A DNA stretch of 64,000 nt from Pachypanchax playfairii (taxonomy: Eukaryota > Chordata > Actinopteri > Cyprinodontiformes > Aplocheilidae). Positions 1 to 11,635 of the stretch are shown here, in pieces. The notes below the pieces were generated by a model, which was not told the DNA's origin, did not search any database, and saw only the letters and a program-made list of their open reading frames with translations. Numbering within the stretch: position 1 is the stretch's first letter; each line of letters opens with the position of its first letter. The translations under genes and the position numbers were made by a program. The stretch covers positions 8,808 to 72,807 of the forward strand of contig SSNP01000430.1 of assembly GCA_006937955.1 (NCBI GenBank). Reading direction: 5' to 3'.

Positions 1-35
<35 letters not shown>

Positions 36-2306
36 CATAGCTATTAGAAAAGACTATTTATCAAGCCATTCAAATATAAGATTACTGTTTTTGCAGTTCG
101 TTTTCTCAAGATTTAATCTGGGCAATAAAAAAATAACGCTTAATCAATAAAATATTAACATACAGTAGCAGGGATAGGAAGTAGAAATCAAGAGTGTGGT
201 AATCTTATTTCAAGTTAAAAAAAACGTGGCAAATTTCAGTGTATAAAACAGTCGCTTCGTAAAATAAAAAAAAATAAGAAATCTTTAACTTTACCTCTCC
301 CATTGTCACGCGTTTTTTTCAACCCTGTTGTAGGTTGCACACTTAAAAAGAGATTTAAACATTAATAACGCGACATTGCCGACCACCTTGTGAGAAGATA
401 ATATGTCCGGCAAACCGCTCATGCTAATTACAGATGCTAATACAAACAATTTGAAAGCACCGCTGCTGATGAATCTGCGTGCTACGCGTTCCTGACGTAT
501 GATGGTACGTAGGTTGACGTATATATATTTTTTTCATTTTACTAAGGTCCGCCGCCGCCAGCAAACGTTCCTTCCAATAAGTCGCCGCCACTTCGACGCG
601 GGTGTTCGGTCACCAGGCTATATTAATCCCATTCAAAAATTAACATTCAGACGGCGACGTGAGGTTCGCGTGCGCCTTATCCCTTGTCAGGTTAGCCTTT
701 TCCGTGGCAGTCCTGGCACTTCATATAAAAGCAAGGTTTTCTTGACACTGAAAAACACCACAGGAGGAGGACAGCGTCACAGCAGTGAGAGTAAAAAGTT
801 ACTTTAGCTGTGACAGCAAGGGGTGTCTTTGTCTTCAAAATCAAGACAAATACCCACAGCCACAGCTGAAAGAGAAAAGAATGAAAGTAATATAAAATAA
901 ACTACATGTTTTGCCATTGATAATAGCTTAACTGCTTGTATTTTTCATATCAAATGCACTAAAGCTTCATAGAATATTATTTCTTATTGTGACACAGGTC
1001 CAAGAGACGACTTAAGAGAAACTGGAGGAAGTTTGAAAGGGAGAACAGATTCGACTCAGGGACTGAAAACAAGTGATTCAGTGAAATTTAAGATTAGTAG
1101 TGGTCTTAAGTAGTATTTAGTAAAACACAACAAATATAACAGAGAAGCATAAGTTATTAATCAGTTATTTTACTGAATGTTTTTAGTAATATTATATGCA
1201 GTAAAATTAAATTGGAGCCATTCCAAGTATCAGTGAATAAAAGCAGTTTGAAAAAGATATATAAAAGCTAAACATATAAAAATATTTGCAAAATATATAC
1301 CAAAAGTATACACAATATAAACTTGGAGGTGATGTGTGAGTATAAATATATGTTCCACAAGATGTAGGTTTTCTATCATTATATTATAGTGTATTGCTCA
1401 TTGATTAGAAATAACTGCACAGAGGTTTTATAAAATATTATTTTACAATACAGTATATACATGATTTAACATAAGATCAAAGTAGTAGTAATACATGCAT
1501 GTATAAATACACACACACTAATATACCAGTCTTGAGGTTGATGACTGTGATGCATCCTGTGAGGTCACAGATCGGCTTGTTTCAGCTCTAGATGATTATT
1601 GTGGAAAACCTTCACACTAATCAGGCGAGTGAATTTTATCAAAAATGATTTATTATAAAATCATGCTGATTGAGAGCAGTCAGTCAAATGATCATAATGA
1701 GGCTCTAAAGTGTGATGCTTGTTGGGCTGTTTTATAGTGATGCTGATACAGAGAGGCTATCAGAACCCTGAACATCATCAGATCCCTGGACGTCATCAGA
1801 ACTCTGTGTTTAGAATGTCCTGATGAGATGATGAGAATCTAATTTAAGTACTTGTTGATGAAGAAACTAAGAACAAGATGTCTTAAGTTATAATTATTTG
1901 TAACTGTGTCATGGTTGTCATGAGGTAAACTGCAATTTCTTCTATAATTCCCACTTTTTTTTTTAACTATAAAACTTCTTTTATAGTACCGGTAATCAAA
2001 CGTCACCGGTAAAGAGAGATATTACATAGTATGATCATAATCACAAAATAATCATCAAAATGCAATAACCAAACACATAACCCTCCAGGAAAGGAGATGA
2101 ACCCCAAAATTAAACTTTTACTTTTTTCTGTTTAAATTAAAGATGAACATTTTTTAAAAAGAATATACAGTTTATTGTTTACAGCATCTGTTCCCATTTA
2201 AGTTCTGGGGCACTCAGGGGTTGATGTGAAACATCTGCAGGGGAGCTCAATATATGATACTACTTAAATATAAATAAATAATAAATACATAGATAAACAG
2301 ATAATA
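1..2306. other. Region without a recognised gene
   Basis: The window opens with a run of 28 A, possibly the tail of a retroposed element cut by the window edge. The rest is AT-rich, apart from a patch at about 540-790 with several CpG and a short open stretch (499-807) that resembles nothing I know. No exon, RNA gene or complete repeat was recognised. Confidence 0.5.
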
Positions 2307-3899
2307 CAGCGGGGAAAATAAGTATTGAACACGTCAACATTTCTCTCAAAAAACCTATTTCTAATCGAGCTCTTTAAATGAAATTTTCACCAGATGTCGG
2401 CATCAACCCAAGTAATGCACACATAGAAAGAAATCCAAACATTTATGTCCATAAATTAAGTTATGTGTAATAAAGTGAAATGGCACAGGGAATAAGTATT
2501 GAACACATGAAGAAAAGGAGGGGTAAAAAGGTCTGGCAAGCCAAGAAACCTGTTAACCTGTCCCCTATTAGTGCAAAGTAATATCAGCTGGTGTAGTCCT
2601 GATTGATGCCTTTTAAAAAGGTTTCTCACCAGCAAGGTGTTAGACAAGAAGCATTGCATGATGGGTAAAAGCAAAGAGCTGTCCAAAGACCTACGCAACC
2701 TTATTGTTGCAAAACACACTGAAGGCATTGGTTACAGGCGCATTTCTAAACTTCTGAAAGTTCCAGTGAGTACCATTGGGGCCATCATCAGGAAGTGGAA
2801 AGAACACGGCATTACCATAAACCAGCCACGGCCAGGTGCTCCTCGCAAGATTTCAGACAGAGGAGTCAAAACAATCATCAGAAGGGTTCTCCAACAGCCC
2901 AGGACCACTCGTGGAGAGCTTCAGAAAGACCTGGAATCAGCAGGTACCGTTGTTTCAAAGACAACAATAAGTAATGCACTCAACCGCCATGGCCTCCATG
3001 CACGCACACCACGCAAGACTCCATTTTTGAAGAAGAAGCATGTTGAAGCTCGTTTGGAGTTTGCGACACAACATTTGGATAAACCCATGACATTCTGGGA
3101 GAACATACTCTGGTCAGATGAGACCAAAATTGAACTCTTCGGATGTCATAAAACACAACATGTTTGGAGGAAAAATGGCACCGCACATCACCCCCAAAAC
3201 ATCATACCAACAGTCAAGTTTGGAGGTGGGAGCATCATGGCGTGGGGCTGTTTTTCAGCATGTGGTACTGGTAGACTTCATATCATTGAAGGAATAATGA
3301 CTGGAGAAAAGTATCGACACATTCTTGATCAGAATCTGCTGTCATCTGCCAGGCTGCTGAAGATGAAAAGAGGGTGGATCTTTCAGCAAGACAACGATCC
3401 CAAGCACACAGCCAAGGTAACACTCAACTGGTTGAAGAAAAAGAAAATAAAGCTGCTAGAATGGCCCAGTCAATCACCAGACTTGAATCCAATTGAAAAT
3501 CTTTGGAAAGAACTGAAGATCCGGGTTCACAGAAGAGACCCCCGGAACCTTGAAGATTTGAAGGCAGTTTGTGTGGATGAATGGGCCAAAATCACACCTG
3601 AGCAATGTATTCGACTCGTTTCTCCATACAGGAGGCGTCTTGAGGCTGTAATCACCAACAAAGGTTTTTGCACTAAGTATTAAATAAATTTCAGTAAGCG
3701 TGTTCAATACTTATTCCCTGTGCCATTTCACTTTATTACACATAACTTAATTTATGGACATAAATGTTTGGATTTCTTTCTATGTGTGTATTACTTGGGT
3801 TGATGCCGACATCTGGTGAAAATTTCATGTAAATAGCTCGATTAGAAATATGTTTTTTGAAAGAAATGGTGACGTGTTCAATACTTATTTTCCCCGCTG
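2307..3899 (+). mobile_element. Tc1/mariner transposon, complete (copy A)
   Basis: The ends read CAGCGGGG and CCCCGCTG and are flanked by TA on both sides (2305-2306 and 3900-3901), the Tc1/mariner target duplication. The terminal inverted repeats are about 200 bp (2307-2506 and 3700-3899). Each carries an outer and an inner copy of the motif AATAAGTATTGAACAC, the IR/DR layout known from Sleeping Beauty-type fish elements. One open transposase frame lies between them. Nothing visible is broken, so this copy may be young. It lies outside the c8a coding span. Confidence 0.93.
2661..3683 (+). CDS. Tc1-like transposase, full length
   Basis: This is a DDE transposase for cut-and-paste movement of the surrounding element. 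I chose the ATG at 2661 (MGKSKELSKD), giving 340 residues, the same length as the other Tc1 proteins in this window. In-frame ATGs at 2637 and 2658 would add 8 or 1 residues. The N-terminal third is a paired-like helix-turn-helix region (KLLKVPVSTIGAIIRKW). The catalytic region shows the first Asp in WSDETKIELFG, a glycine-rich GGGSIMAWG segment, the second Asp in QQDNDPKHTA and the Glu in SPDLNPIENLW. The spacing between the last two fits DD34E. There are no stops or frameshifts. A working enzyme is plausible but is inferred from the intact frame only. Confidence 0.93.
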   Translation: MGKSKELSKDLRNLIVAKHTEGIGYRRISKLLKVPVSTIGAIIRKWKEHGITINQPRPGAPRKISDRGVKTIIRRVLQQPRTTRGELQKDLESAGTVVSKTTISNALNRHGLHARTPRKTPFLKKKHVEARLEFATQHLDKPMTFWENILWSDETKIELFGCHKTQHVWRKNGTAHHPQNIIPTVKFGGGSIMAWGCFSACGTGRLHIIEGIMTGEKYRHILDQNLLSSARLLKMKRGWIFQQDNDPKHTAKVTLNWLKKKKIKLLEWPSQSPDLNPIENLWKELKIRVHRRDPRNLEDLKAVCVDEWAKITPEQCIRLVSPYRRRLEAVITNKGFCTKY

Positions 3900-4240
3900 T
3901 AAATAAAGAGAATAAAAAGAGTTTTAATACATGACATGAAAACAGGGTCTTATGATGATACAGCTACTCCTCGAAGATGAACCAGAAAGATGAAGATGGA
4001 TGGAATAACTGCATCTCTCAGTCTGATGATGTGACCAGTTGAATTAAAATCTTCTGGTTTGAAATTTTCACTGCAGAGAACGAAGACTCTGGAGCTGTGA
4101 AACCTTCTCTTCTTGAGGAATCTTCCCACTTCTTTCTGATACTGATTTGGAAAAAATCAGTATCAGAAATCAAAAACCAGAGATTTTAGAGTCTACACAA
4201 AAAACTGAACTATGATTTGGATTTCAAGTCAAATGTCTTA

Positions 4241-5502
4241 TGGTGCGTTCACACTGGCCCAACCGTCAACCTCAGAAGTGGCAAGTTTACATGTAAAGTC
4301 TACAGTGGAGTGCGTCAGACAGACGTCAACGGCTCTGCGGCGCTTTGTGAGCGTTATGAGCGTCAACTTTTCAAGCTTTTCGAGCGTTTTAGGCGTTGAC
4401 GCTTGAAACACTAGCTAGCTGATCTTTTGATGCTCTTAACGCTCTTGAAGCGGCATGTCAACCAATCAGAGCGTCTCATCGTAGTGACGTACCTGAATGA
4501 AGCAGGAAGTCTTCAAACAGGGTACGGAACAGATGGAAGTAGTGCTGGAAGCAAAGCTCAATCATATGTAGCTCCTGGAGCAAATGGTTTAACTCCTCAA
4601 ACTCAGAACACATCTAAAGAATGGAATGTGTCCACAAACGGAGTAAATAAAGCCAAGCCACTCTCTCTATATGATCCGCAATTATGGGATTTTCTGCAGC
4701 GCACATGCGTATTTAACCGTGCACGTGCAATCCACAGCACGCGCGTGAATTCCCCCCACACACCCGCATATGATTCATTACACGAGTATTCATGAACCAT
4801 GCGTGTGGATCTCCATACAGGTGCCTCTACATGAAGCTCTCATACGAGCGTGAAGGCAAACCAGGAGAGGCTGCACGCTCGAAAAAAAGTTTGCCCACGC
4901 AAGTAAAAGTAATTATGACTGTTTGGAGGAGGAGACTAAGGCCCAGTGTGATCCTCATGTGATTGGTCCTTTTATATCAGTCACCGCCCACCGAAAGAAC
5001 CAGCGGCAGCTTCCTGCTAGTGGTGGAACAAGAACCAGCCATAGAACCAGCTGCTGTCGTCATTTTTTTTAAATCAAAATTTCTGTACAATACAAAGAAC
5101 AACCAAACATTATTGTAAAATCTGGAGCTCAAGCTCCCCTTGCAACTGTTGAGAGGAGAGGGAGAACTGTCACTCCAGGGTGGATGACAGGACCCTGTGC
5201 TTGTCCCTCTCCCCAGCCAGAGTGCCTCCAAACAGGCTAAAACTGCATCTGAAAAATGGGGTGTATCCACAAACAGAGTAAATAAAGCCAAGCCACTCTC
5301 TCTATATGATCCACCATAGCTCAGAACATCTGATAATAAAGGAAGCCCCACCTACGCACTCTTTTTAACGGTCAAGCCTTACGAGCTTCAATGCCTACGC
5401 GCTCTGACTGGTATGCGTTACAAGCTTCAACTTTCAAGCGTCAAACTTGGAGCTTTATAAACATTGCTTGATGCTGACAAAGTGGCCGGTGTGAATGCAC
5501 CA
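4241..5502. mobile_element. PIF/Harbinger-type MITE
   Basis: The left end TGGTGCGTTCACACTGGCC is inverted at the right end as GGCCGGTGTGAATGCACCA. TTA flanks both sides (4238-4240 and 5503-5505), fitting the three-base TWA duplication of Harbinger elements. The interior holds partly repeated and inverted blocks, so it may be a composite of two copies. No transposase is seen. A related, broken copy lies at 19191-19794. Confidence 0.75.
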
Positions 5503-6348
5503 TTACTTTCACCAGCAGATAATGGTGTTGCGCTCTTCACCTATAGGGCTTTCTCACACATAACATGCTTAAAGTAAGTGTAGGACGCATCAACAGCCTC
5601 ATTTCTGATTAATTAAATTGGAGGAGAGAGTGTGTGTGTGTGTGACTTCCTCTGCGATGTGGGAACCTTAGTTTCACATTCCTTGGGGTCATAAAACTAC
5701 CCAGCATCTCCCCTCTCTGTGAATGGATTGTGTCATTCTCGACACTTACGACGGTTCACTCGAGTCTGGCAACACCCCCCCTCACTGTAAAAACAGTTTT
5801 TAGCAAAACCTGGTCTGGAAAAGTCTTTTGAAGCCAACATATCCTGCCAAGAGAATTTACAGCAAATGCGAATGTGTTTAGAAAACCTCCTTTTCGTGTT
5901 TGTATAAAGCATCCTGGGTTGCTTCAAACGTCAGACAGAATGGCTCAGAGTCTCACCCAAAAACACCCCCTCTTCAGCCACGATGACTGACCCAGACTGC
6001 TTCAATACACATATGAACTATTTAATGTGATCACAGCTAATTCAATCACTCCTTTTTTTCTTTACAGGTTTCAAATCAGCATCTGTGCTCTGAAGGAATG
6101 TTCACCCAGTTTAACTACAGTGATAAAATGATTTGATGTATATCTGAAAACTATATTCAGTGAAACTCTGATAATAAGCATGTGAATTTCAGAATTATTC
6201 AACTGTGATCTGACCAATGACTGCTAATCAAAAGTCCTCTCCAGGAGATGTCTAAGGAACATTCTTCTTTTGACAAGAGTATTTCTACATGAACTAATGA
6301 TACATTGTTCAGTGCATAAAACGAAATGTGTTTAAATCACTTTCTTCA
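5503..6348. other. No gene recognised
   Basis: Unique-looking AT-rich sequence with a short TG run near 5631-5643. No exon or repeat family recognised. Confidence 0.4.
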
Positions 6349-6476
6349 ATTCAGCCCAATCGGCTGGTTCCTTAGATAGAAAATGTTTTATTATTAATTG
6401 GTTGATTTTTCTGTGAAGTGCCTTTAAATGACTCTGTCATGAACTGGCGCTTTATAAATAAATAAACTTGAAACTC
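6349..6476 (+). mobile_element. 3' end of an L2-like LINE
   Basis: The stretch from ATTCAGCCCAATCGGCTGG to ATAAATAAACTTGAAACT recurs almost identically at the end of 57300-57597. It recurs in inverse orientation, more diverged, below 10340 next to an L2-like reverse transcriptase relic. Only the 3' tail remains. Confidence 0.6.
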
Positions 6477-6734
6477 TTCAGTAAGTCGCTATAAAGAGCA
6501 ATGTAATCTAAATTGATTTAAAATAATGCTTTGATTAAACATGTTACAGATCTCAGGATATATTGAATTAACCTGCAAATCCTTTCTTTACTACTCAGGA
6601 ACAAATACTGATATGTGTAAAAAGTAATATGTCATCAGAATAAGGAAACACTGTTCATTAATTCTTGTTAAAAGATAAAATTGATGGCAATGATGGTCTT
6701 ACAAAGAGTGGATGAGCAAGCGTTTTATTTGACA

Positions 6735-7930
6735 TAATAAAATCTGTAAATCTACCCGAGGGGCCGTCCTAACATTCGAATTCCCCAAAACGTATTTTTC
6801 ATTGGCTAAGAGCCAGTGATAGTCACGCCTAGAGGCGGGGGAAAAGAGTCTATAATTGACCCTTATCGAAGGTTCACACTTCACTTCTTGCACTTCTTTT
6901 ATACTTCCTTCACACTTTTTATACTTCTTTTTTTTATACTTTTACTTCTTTTTTTCACTTCTCCCTCCGTTTCGTTTTTATCATTTTTACCTCGTTTTGC
7001 GAGTTTAAAACCTTTTTCTTGATTTTGTTTTGACAAACTCCTCGTTTATTTGACACTTAAGCTTTCGTTTTAACGCGCGATTTTCTTTACCCTCAAAGTT
7101 CATTTTTCTTTAAATTCGACGCACGTTCAAACACGCAAAGCATTTAGTTTGAATAGTTTAATTCCACAAAATCAAGACTTCACGTCGCCAGCTGGAAGAA
7201 GAAACTACAGATCCCAGAATTCTTTCCGTAGGCCTTCGACACGTGACGAGTACCTTCCAGCGACAGATCTCTACCCTGCTTGCAAAGCAGACGTGCAGCC
7301 AAACCCAGGAAAAGTTCCGACATTTGGAGAAAAGCCGCTTCGAAACAGACGGAACTCTCTGGGAACTAAAGGAGCGAAAACTCCCAACCGTGCTGCAAAG
7401 AAGTAAGAGATCGATTTAATTTAATCCATGACAAGGATTGAAAACAGCTGTGTTGGTATCTCAGTGGCCCGGAAGTGAAATCTGTGCCTCCATCCTCTTT
7501 TTGTCCCCTTTCTCTCCCTCCAAAATTAGAATTTTCCTTAAATTCAAAATTATCTTCCGTGTTAAAAGAGCATTTTCCGTTTCCTCACCCACTCTTACTA
7601 GTGTTTAAGATTCTTGAAAATTAGAAACTACTTATTCTAGAAACATACTAAATCTGACGTAATTTCCTGTTCATAGCATNAAGAGACAGCGTTAATTCCA
7701 TTCCGTGTTTAACTGTTTATTTATTTGTCTGTTTATTGGTCTGTCTTCCTTGTTGTTCAATAAATATTCACCTTAATTTTAATTGGCCGATTCAGTGAGT
7801 TTTTATGTGTGATTTGAGTCACTATCTGGACGGACATGCGATTTCATATTATGAGACTGAAATAAACTGATTAAATATTCTAATATTTAATTCCTTCGAA
7901 AGAAGGTGGTGCCCCGAATAACACGTATTG
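6735..7930 (+). repeat. Possible LTR or promoter-like repeat
   Basis: The region has an inverted CCAAT (CATTGGCT, about 6799), a GC box (GGCGGGG, about 6834) and a TATA-like TCTATAATTG (about 6848), followed by a pyrimidine-rich stretch. A poly(A) signal AATAAA lies near 7760. TGGTGCCCCGAATAACACG at about 7904, which could be a primer-binding site, directly precedes a short inverted repeat (ACACGTATT...AATACGTGT). This order resembles U3-R-U5-PBS of an LTR element, but I found neither a target duplication nor a partner LTR. The single undetermined base (n) of the window is at 7680. Confidence 0.3.
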
Positions 7931-8086
7931 AAGAGGCAAACTTTCATAATACGTGTTCCCCTACACCCTTATTCTGTGTGCGTTCTTGAGGAACTGTTAA
8001 GTGCTTTCCAGTTCTTAGTTATCAAAAGTTTGATCATTGTTTCAGTCTGTTTTATCCAAAGACCTGTTTCAGTAATATTCAGTTTA

Positions 8087-8630
8087 TGTCAGGTTCTCAG
8101 CAGCTGGTGTGTGGTGTTTGTGTTTTGGATGGACTAACCTTCTCATTGCAGGGCGTGGCAGCAGCTGATCAGTGGTTCCAGGTGTGGCTCGTTACCCAGC
8201 CCTCTGTGGCTGGGTATTTAAGCAGAGGAGGAACTGGAGACAGACGCCAGTTTTTTATAACACTTACAGTGGTAACGTGTGGCCTGATTAGTAAAAGCCT
8301 GAGCACAACTTTAGGAACTAGTGTACTTACCTGATCCTCTCCTTCCCGTCTCCTAGTCCTGGTCTTGAGCGCCTCCTTTGCGCTGGCCGTCTGCCGCGCC
8401 GTCCGGAGGGCTTCTGGTTCCGTCGTGGTCCGGCACGACCGTCTCCGTCTCCCTGGTCCTGGTCTGTCTCCGGTCCTCTCTGGATCTCCCGCACCTGCGC
8501 TGGTCAGAGTGACAGCATCGCTGTCACCCCTGCCTCATCTTCAAACCCGGAAACTATCACCGACTCTGGATTACTTTCATCATCTGACTGGGTTCACATT
8601 AGAATTCTATACAAACCTACAGGCATGACA
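8087..8630 (+). repeat. Solo LTR, Gypsy-type
   Basis: A 544-bp sequence begins TGTCAGG and ends CATGACA. It is flanked by an exact five-base duplication GTTTA (8082-8086 and 8631-8635). A TATA-like TATTTAAGCAGAGG lies inside. The 5-bp duplication with TG...CA ends is what recombination between two LTRs of an integrated element leaves behind. Confidence 0.88.
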
Positions 8631-8710
8631 GTTTACCTTTACTTGGCTTGTACCTACTGCAGCTAATTTGAATATGGTGATTAAGCATGTTTTGCTTCTG
8701 TTAAGGTTAA

Positions 8711-9128
8711 AGAGGCCCTTCCATTAAAAACGTTTTTTCAACTCCTTTGTTCGTTCATTTTCGGCAGCTCCCAGTTGAAACCACGTCTAGCATGCTGCTC
8801 ACTAAAAAGCTGTAGCATAACAGAGCAAACAGAAAGACAAAACGTCTGGCGTTTCCATGCACAGCGGGACAGAAAACAGTATTCTTTGCTCTCATAGGCT
8901 AGTATGTTAGCCAATCAGAGTCCAGCAAATTCGAACAATGAATATGAACAAGCTGTGACGAAGCAGCCTGACGGAAGGAGCCGGAACCACCCGAATTTTA
9001 ACCCAGACAGATTGAGAGGTCTGTTACTAAATGTTTCCTGACGTTTTTTAGATATAAAATGTTTCATATTACTGGTTAATACTTGAGAAATAACCACAAA
9101 GTCCTGAAATGTGTATGAAATGGTCTCT
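8711..9128. mobile_element. TTAA-type MITE
   Basis: The ends AGAGGCCCTTCCATT and AATGGTCTCT are inverted and lie between TTAA at 8707-8710 and 9129-9132. TTAA duplications are typical of piggyBac and Kolobok elements. No coding sequence. Related fragments occur near 44418 and 46377. Confidence 0.7.
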
Positions 9129-9360
9129 TTAAAGTTAGAACTTGTATCATCTTGTATAATGTTTAGGTAGCAGTTTGCACTATTACTGGTGAACCTTGAA
9201 ATTGTATACCAGCTTATTTAAGTGTTTATTGATTTATGTGCTGAATTACATGTTATACATTTTGTAATACCATTTTTATTGCTTTTCTTTCAGATCACTC
9301 ACATGCATATACACGCGTTATGTTGTGCAAAGATTGTAAAGCTCACTAATCTTTATGATC

Positions 9361-9933
9361 TCATTCAGTGCCATTGACGTCTATAGAAGTCAAACTGGAT
9401 CCGAACGCTCAGTGCCATTGATGTCTTGACGTCTCTACAGCTTTTATTGGCTTAAATCCCGCTAAGCATCCTGCATTTTTTCAAATGTTAAAATTGTCTA
9501 TAAATGACTATTTTTAGACATAAAATAAACTGTCAAAAGTACTTTTTTTACTGTTGTTTTTTTTATTTTCATAGTAGTAATACATACTTCAGGTGTTGCA
9601 TGAATAATTAAAAAATGAAATATTTACATCAAAGTCACTGATCTGCTTGAAAAATCTCTTCACACAAATAGCTTGTTATCTCAGCTTTTTGTCCTGACAC
9701 AGGTCAATTTTCATGAAAGTTGCTTTTTTGTACAGCAGATTACTAAATAACAGAAAGAGCTAGAAACATTTTTTTGCTGCTGAAAGAAGAAAGACTAATC
9801 TTTGTGATGGTGGTTTCAGAATTCACATAGTCATAGGAGAAAATATTCCGTGGGCCTTCAAAAATCAGTAAAAATGCTCAATATCTCTGGCACTGAGGGG
9901 GATATAAATCTAAAAATGGCTGGCACTGAATGA
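9361..9933. repeat. Candidate MITE with 13-bp inverted ends
   Basis: TCATTCAGTGCCA at the left is matched by TGGCACTGAATGA at the right. A further internal copy of CAGTGCCATTGA lies near 9410. No clear target duplication and no coding sequence. Confidence 0.4.
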
Positions 9934-10222
9934 ATGAAACTGATCTCTCTGTCCAAGTGCCTTGGTTTTTTAACTGGAATCATAGTCCATAATCTGCCAC
10001 CTCAACCAGCAATCCTGTTTTCTGCGGTTCTCCCTCAAACATTATGAGTTATTACATTTTTCTTAAATAAAGTTGTAAAAGCATTTTTGGATCACTGTGA
10101 CTATCTTTTAACTAGCACATTAAGAACCTCTCAGCAGCTTGTGCTTGCCCCTGCAGTCGCTACAACTGTGACAGTAAACCTGTAATGTTTTTTCTGCTTT
10201 GTGAAGAAACAAATTAGGAAGA

Positions 10223-11395
10223 AAGTTCAAGTTCACTAGTCATTTCAAGGCACTTTACAGAAACATCAACCAATTAGCAATAAAACATTTCCTATCTAAG
10301 GAACCAGCCGGTTGGGCTGAATTATTAATTCAGTGCAATCCCCCATCCTAAGCAAGCATGATTGGTGACAGTGGAAAGGAACAACTCCCTTTTAACAGGG
10401 AGAAACCTCTAGCAGAACCCGTCTCAGGATGGGCAGCTTGAGCTGACTGGGGTCTGAGCTGACAGGAAAGAGACACAGACAAACACTGATGAATTTGAGT
10501 CAGTCGTCATGTCTATGGAAAGATAAACAGAGAAATAGTTAATGGAAGCAATAACAATCAGTATAAACATGGAGAGTAAGAGAGACAGAAGAGTGAAGAA
10601 ATGTGGTCAGTTTGTCCCCTGGCAGTATATAGCTATAGCGTCATAACAAAAGGAAAAGCTCAGAAAAACCCAAGCTAACCCTGACTTTAGGATTGTGCAA
10701 AAATGAAATATTTAAGTCTGTTCTTAACTAACTTAGCTAATGAAGCTTGTGTCTGCCTCACGTTAAAAGTGGAAGCTGGTTCCACAGGAGAAGAACCCCG
10801 ATAACTGAAAGCTCTTTCTCCCATTCTACTTTTAGAAACTCTAGGAATCACAAGCAGACCTGTAGTCTGAGAGTGACGTGCTCTGTTAAGAAAATATGGA
10901 ACTATAAGATCTTTAATATAAGATGGAGCTTGGTTGTTTAAGGCTTTATACGTAAAAAGTAAAATTTTAAACTTTATTCTGGATTTCACAGGGAGCCAAT
11001 GAAGTGATGCAAAAACTGAAGAAATATGGTCTTTCCTTCTAACTTTCATCAGAACTCTGGCAGCGGCATTTTGGATTAGCTGCAGGCTTTTAAAAGCATT
11101 ATTAAAACATCCTAATAATAAAGAATTACAATAATCAAGTGTAGAAGTAATAAACGCATGAACTGTTTCTACATCGCTTTGATTCAGAATGCTCCTAATT
11201 TTAGCAACTTTACGCAGGTGGAAGGCTGTCCTGGTAACATGCTTTATATGAGAACTAAAGGAAATGTCCTGGTCAAAGATAACAACACCAAGGTTGTTTA
11301 CCTTCTTGTTGGAAACCAAATTAATGCCATCCAAAGTAAGTTAGTTATGATCATGATTAGTCATCACAAGACTTTGCTCCAGTGTGTTTGCACTG
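10223..11395 (-). mobile_element. L2-like LINE, 5'-truncated
   Basis: Reading on the - strand, the last part of a reverse transcriptase frame is followed by about 460 bp of 3' untranslated sequence ending near 10223. It shares blocks with the L2-like tails at 6349-6476 and 57300-57597 (ACAGGGAGAAACC, CAGCCGGTTGGG region). Only the 3' fifth or so of a full element is present. The upstream border lies about 135 bases before the c8a start codon. Confidence 0.8.
10687..11334 (-). pseudogene. LINE reverse transcriptase C-terminal remnant
   Basis: The open stretch encodes 215 residues matching the downstream end of L2/Maui-type ORF2 proteins: NNLGVVIFDQDISF (thumb region), STLDYCNSLLLG, QLIQNAAARVL and SLHWLPVKSRIKFK. 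An in-frame stop lies just upstream, near 11344. The fingers and palm domains, with the catalytic Asp pair, are missing, so this cannot be an active polymerase. Confidence 0.75.
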
Positions 11396-11417
11396 TAGGA
11401 GTCTGTGTTTACTCTTG

Positions 11418-11430
11418 ATTATTCATTAAC
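11418..11430 (+). promoter_or_regulatory. Possible HNF1 site upstream of c8a
   Basis: ATTATTCATTAAC matches the HNF1 consensus GTTAATNATTAAC at 10 of 12 fixed positions. It lies 101 bases before the c8a ATG, in a short interval between the L2 relic and the gene. C8 chains are made mainly in liver, where HNF1 drives many genes, so the site is plausible. That it functions is inference. Confidence 0.35.
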
Positions 11431-11531
11431 CTTGGTTAGTCAAGACCATAGAACCAGAAGTCCTCTCATGATCACAAAAACTGTTTTTGATGTGTCTCTT
11501 AGGTGTTCTGAACTAGCTGCTCCTTTTCATC

Positions 11532-11635
11532 ATGGGGATATTTAATCGTGCGCTTCTGGGTTTATGTGCTCTGCATCTGCTTATTAGTGGTTGCACAACT
11601 ATGAATGCATCCAAAAGGCCATGGACTAACAGCAG
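11532..11635 (+). CDS. c8a: c8a exon 1 (signal peptide)
   Basis: ATG in the context CATCATGG starts MGIFNRALLGLCALHLLISG, a basic residue followed by a hydrophobic core typical of a signal peptide. The exon ends in phase 2 at the donor AGCAG|GTTC. Confidence 0.85.

Noticed and set aside
6816..7022. Membrane-protein-like Phe/Leu-rich frame
   Set aside because: Produced by a pyrimidine-rich stretch in the LTR-like region.
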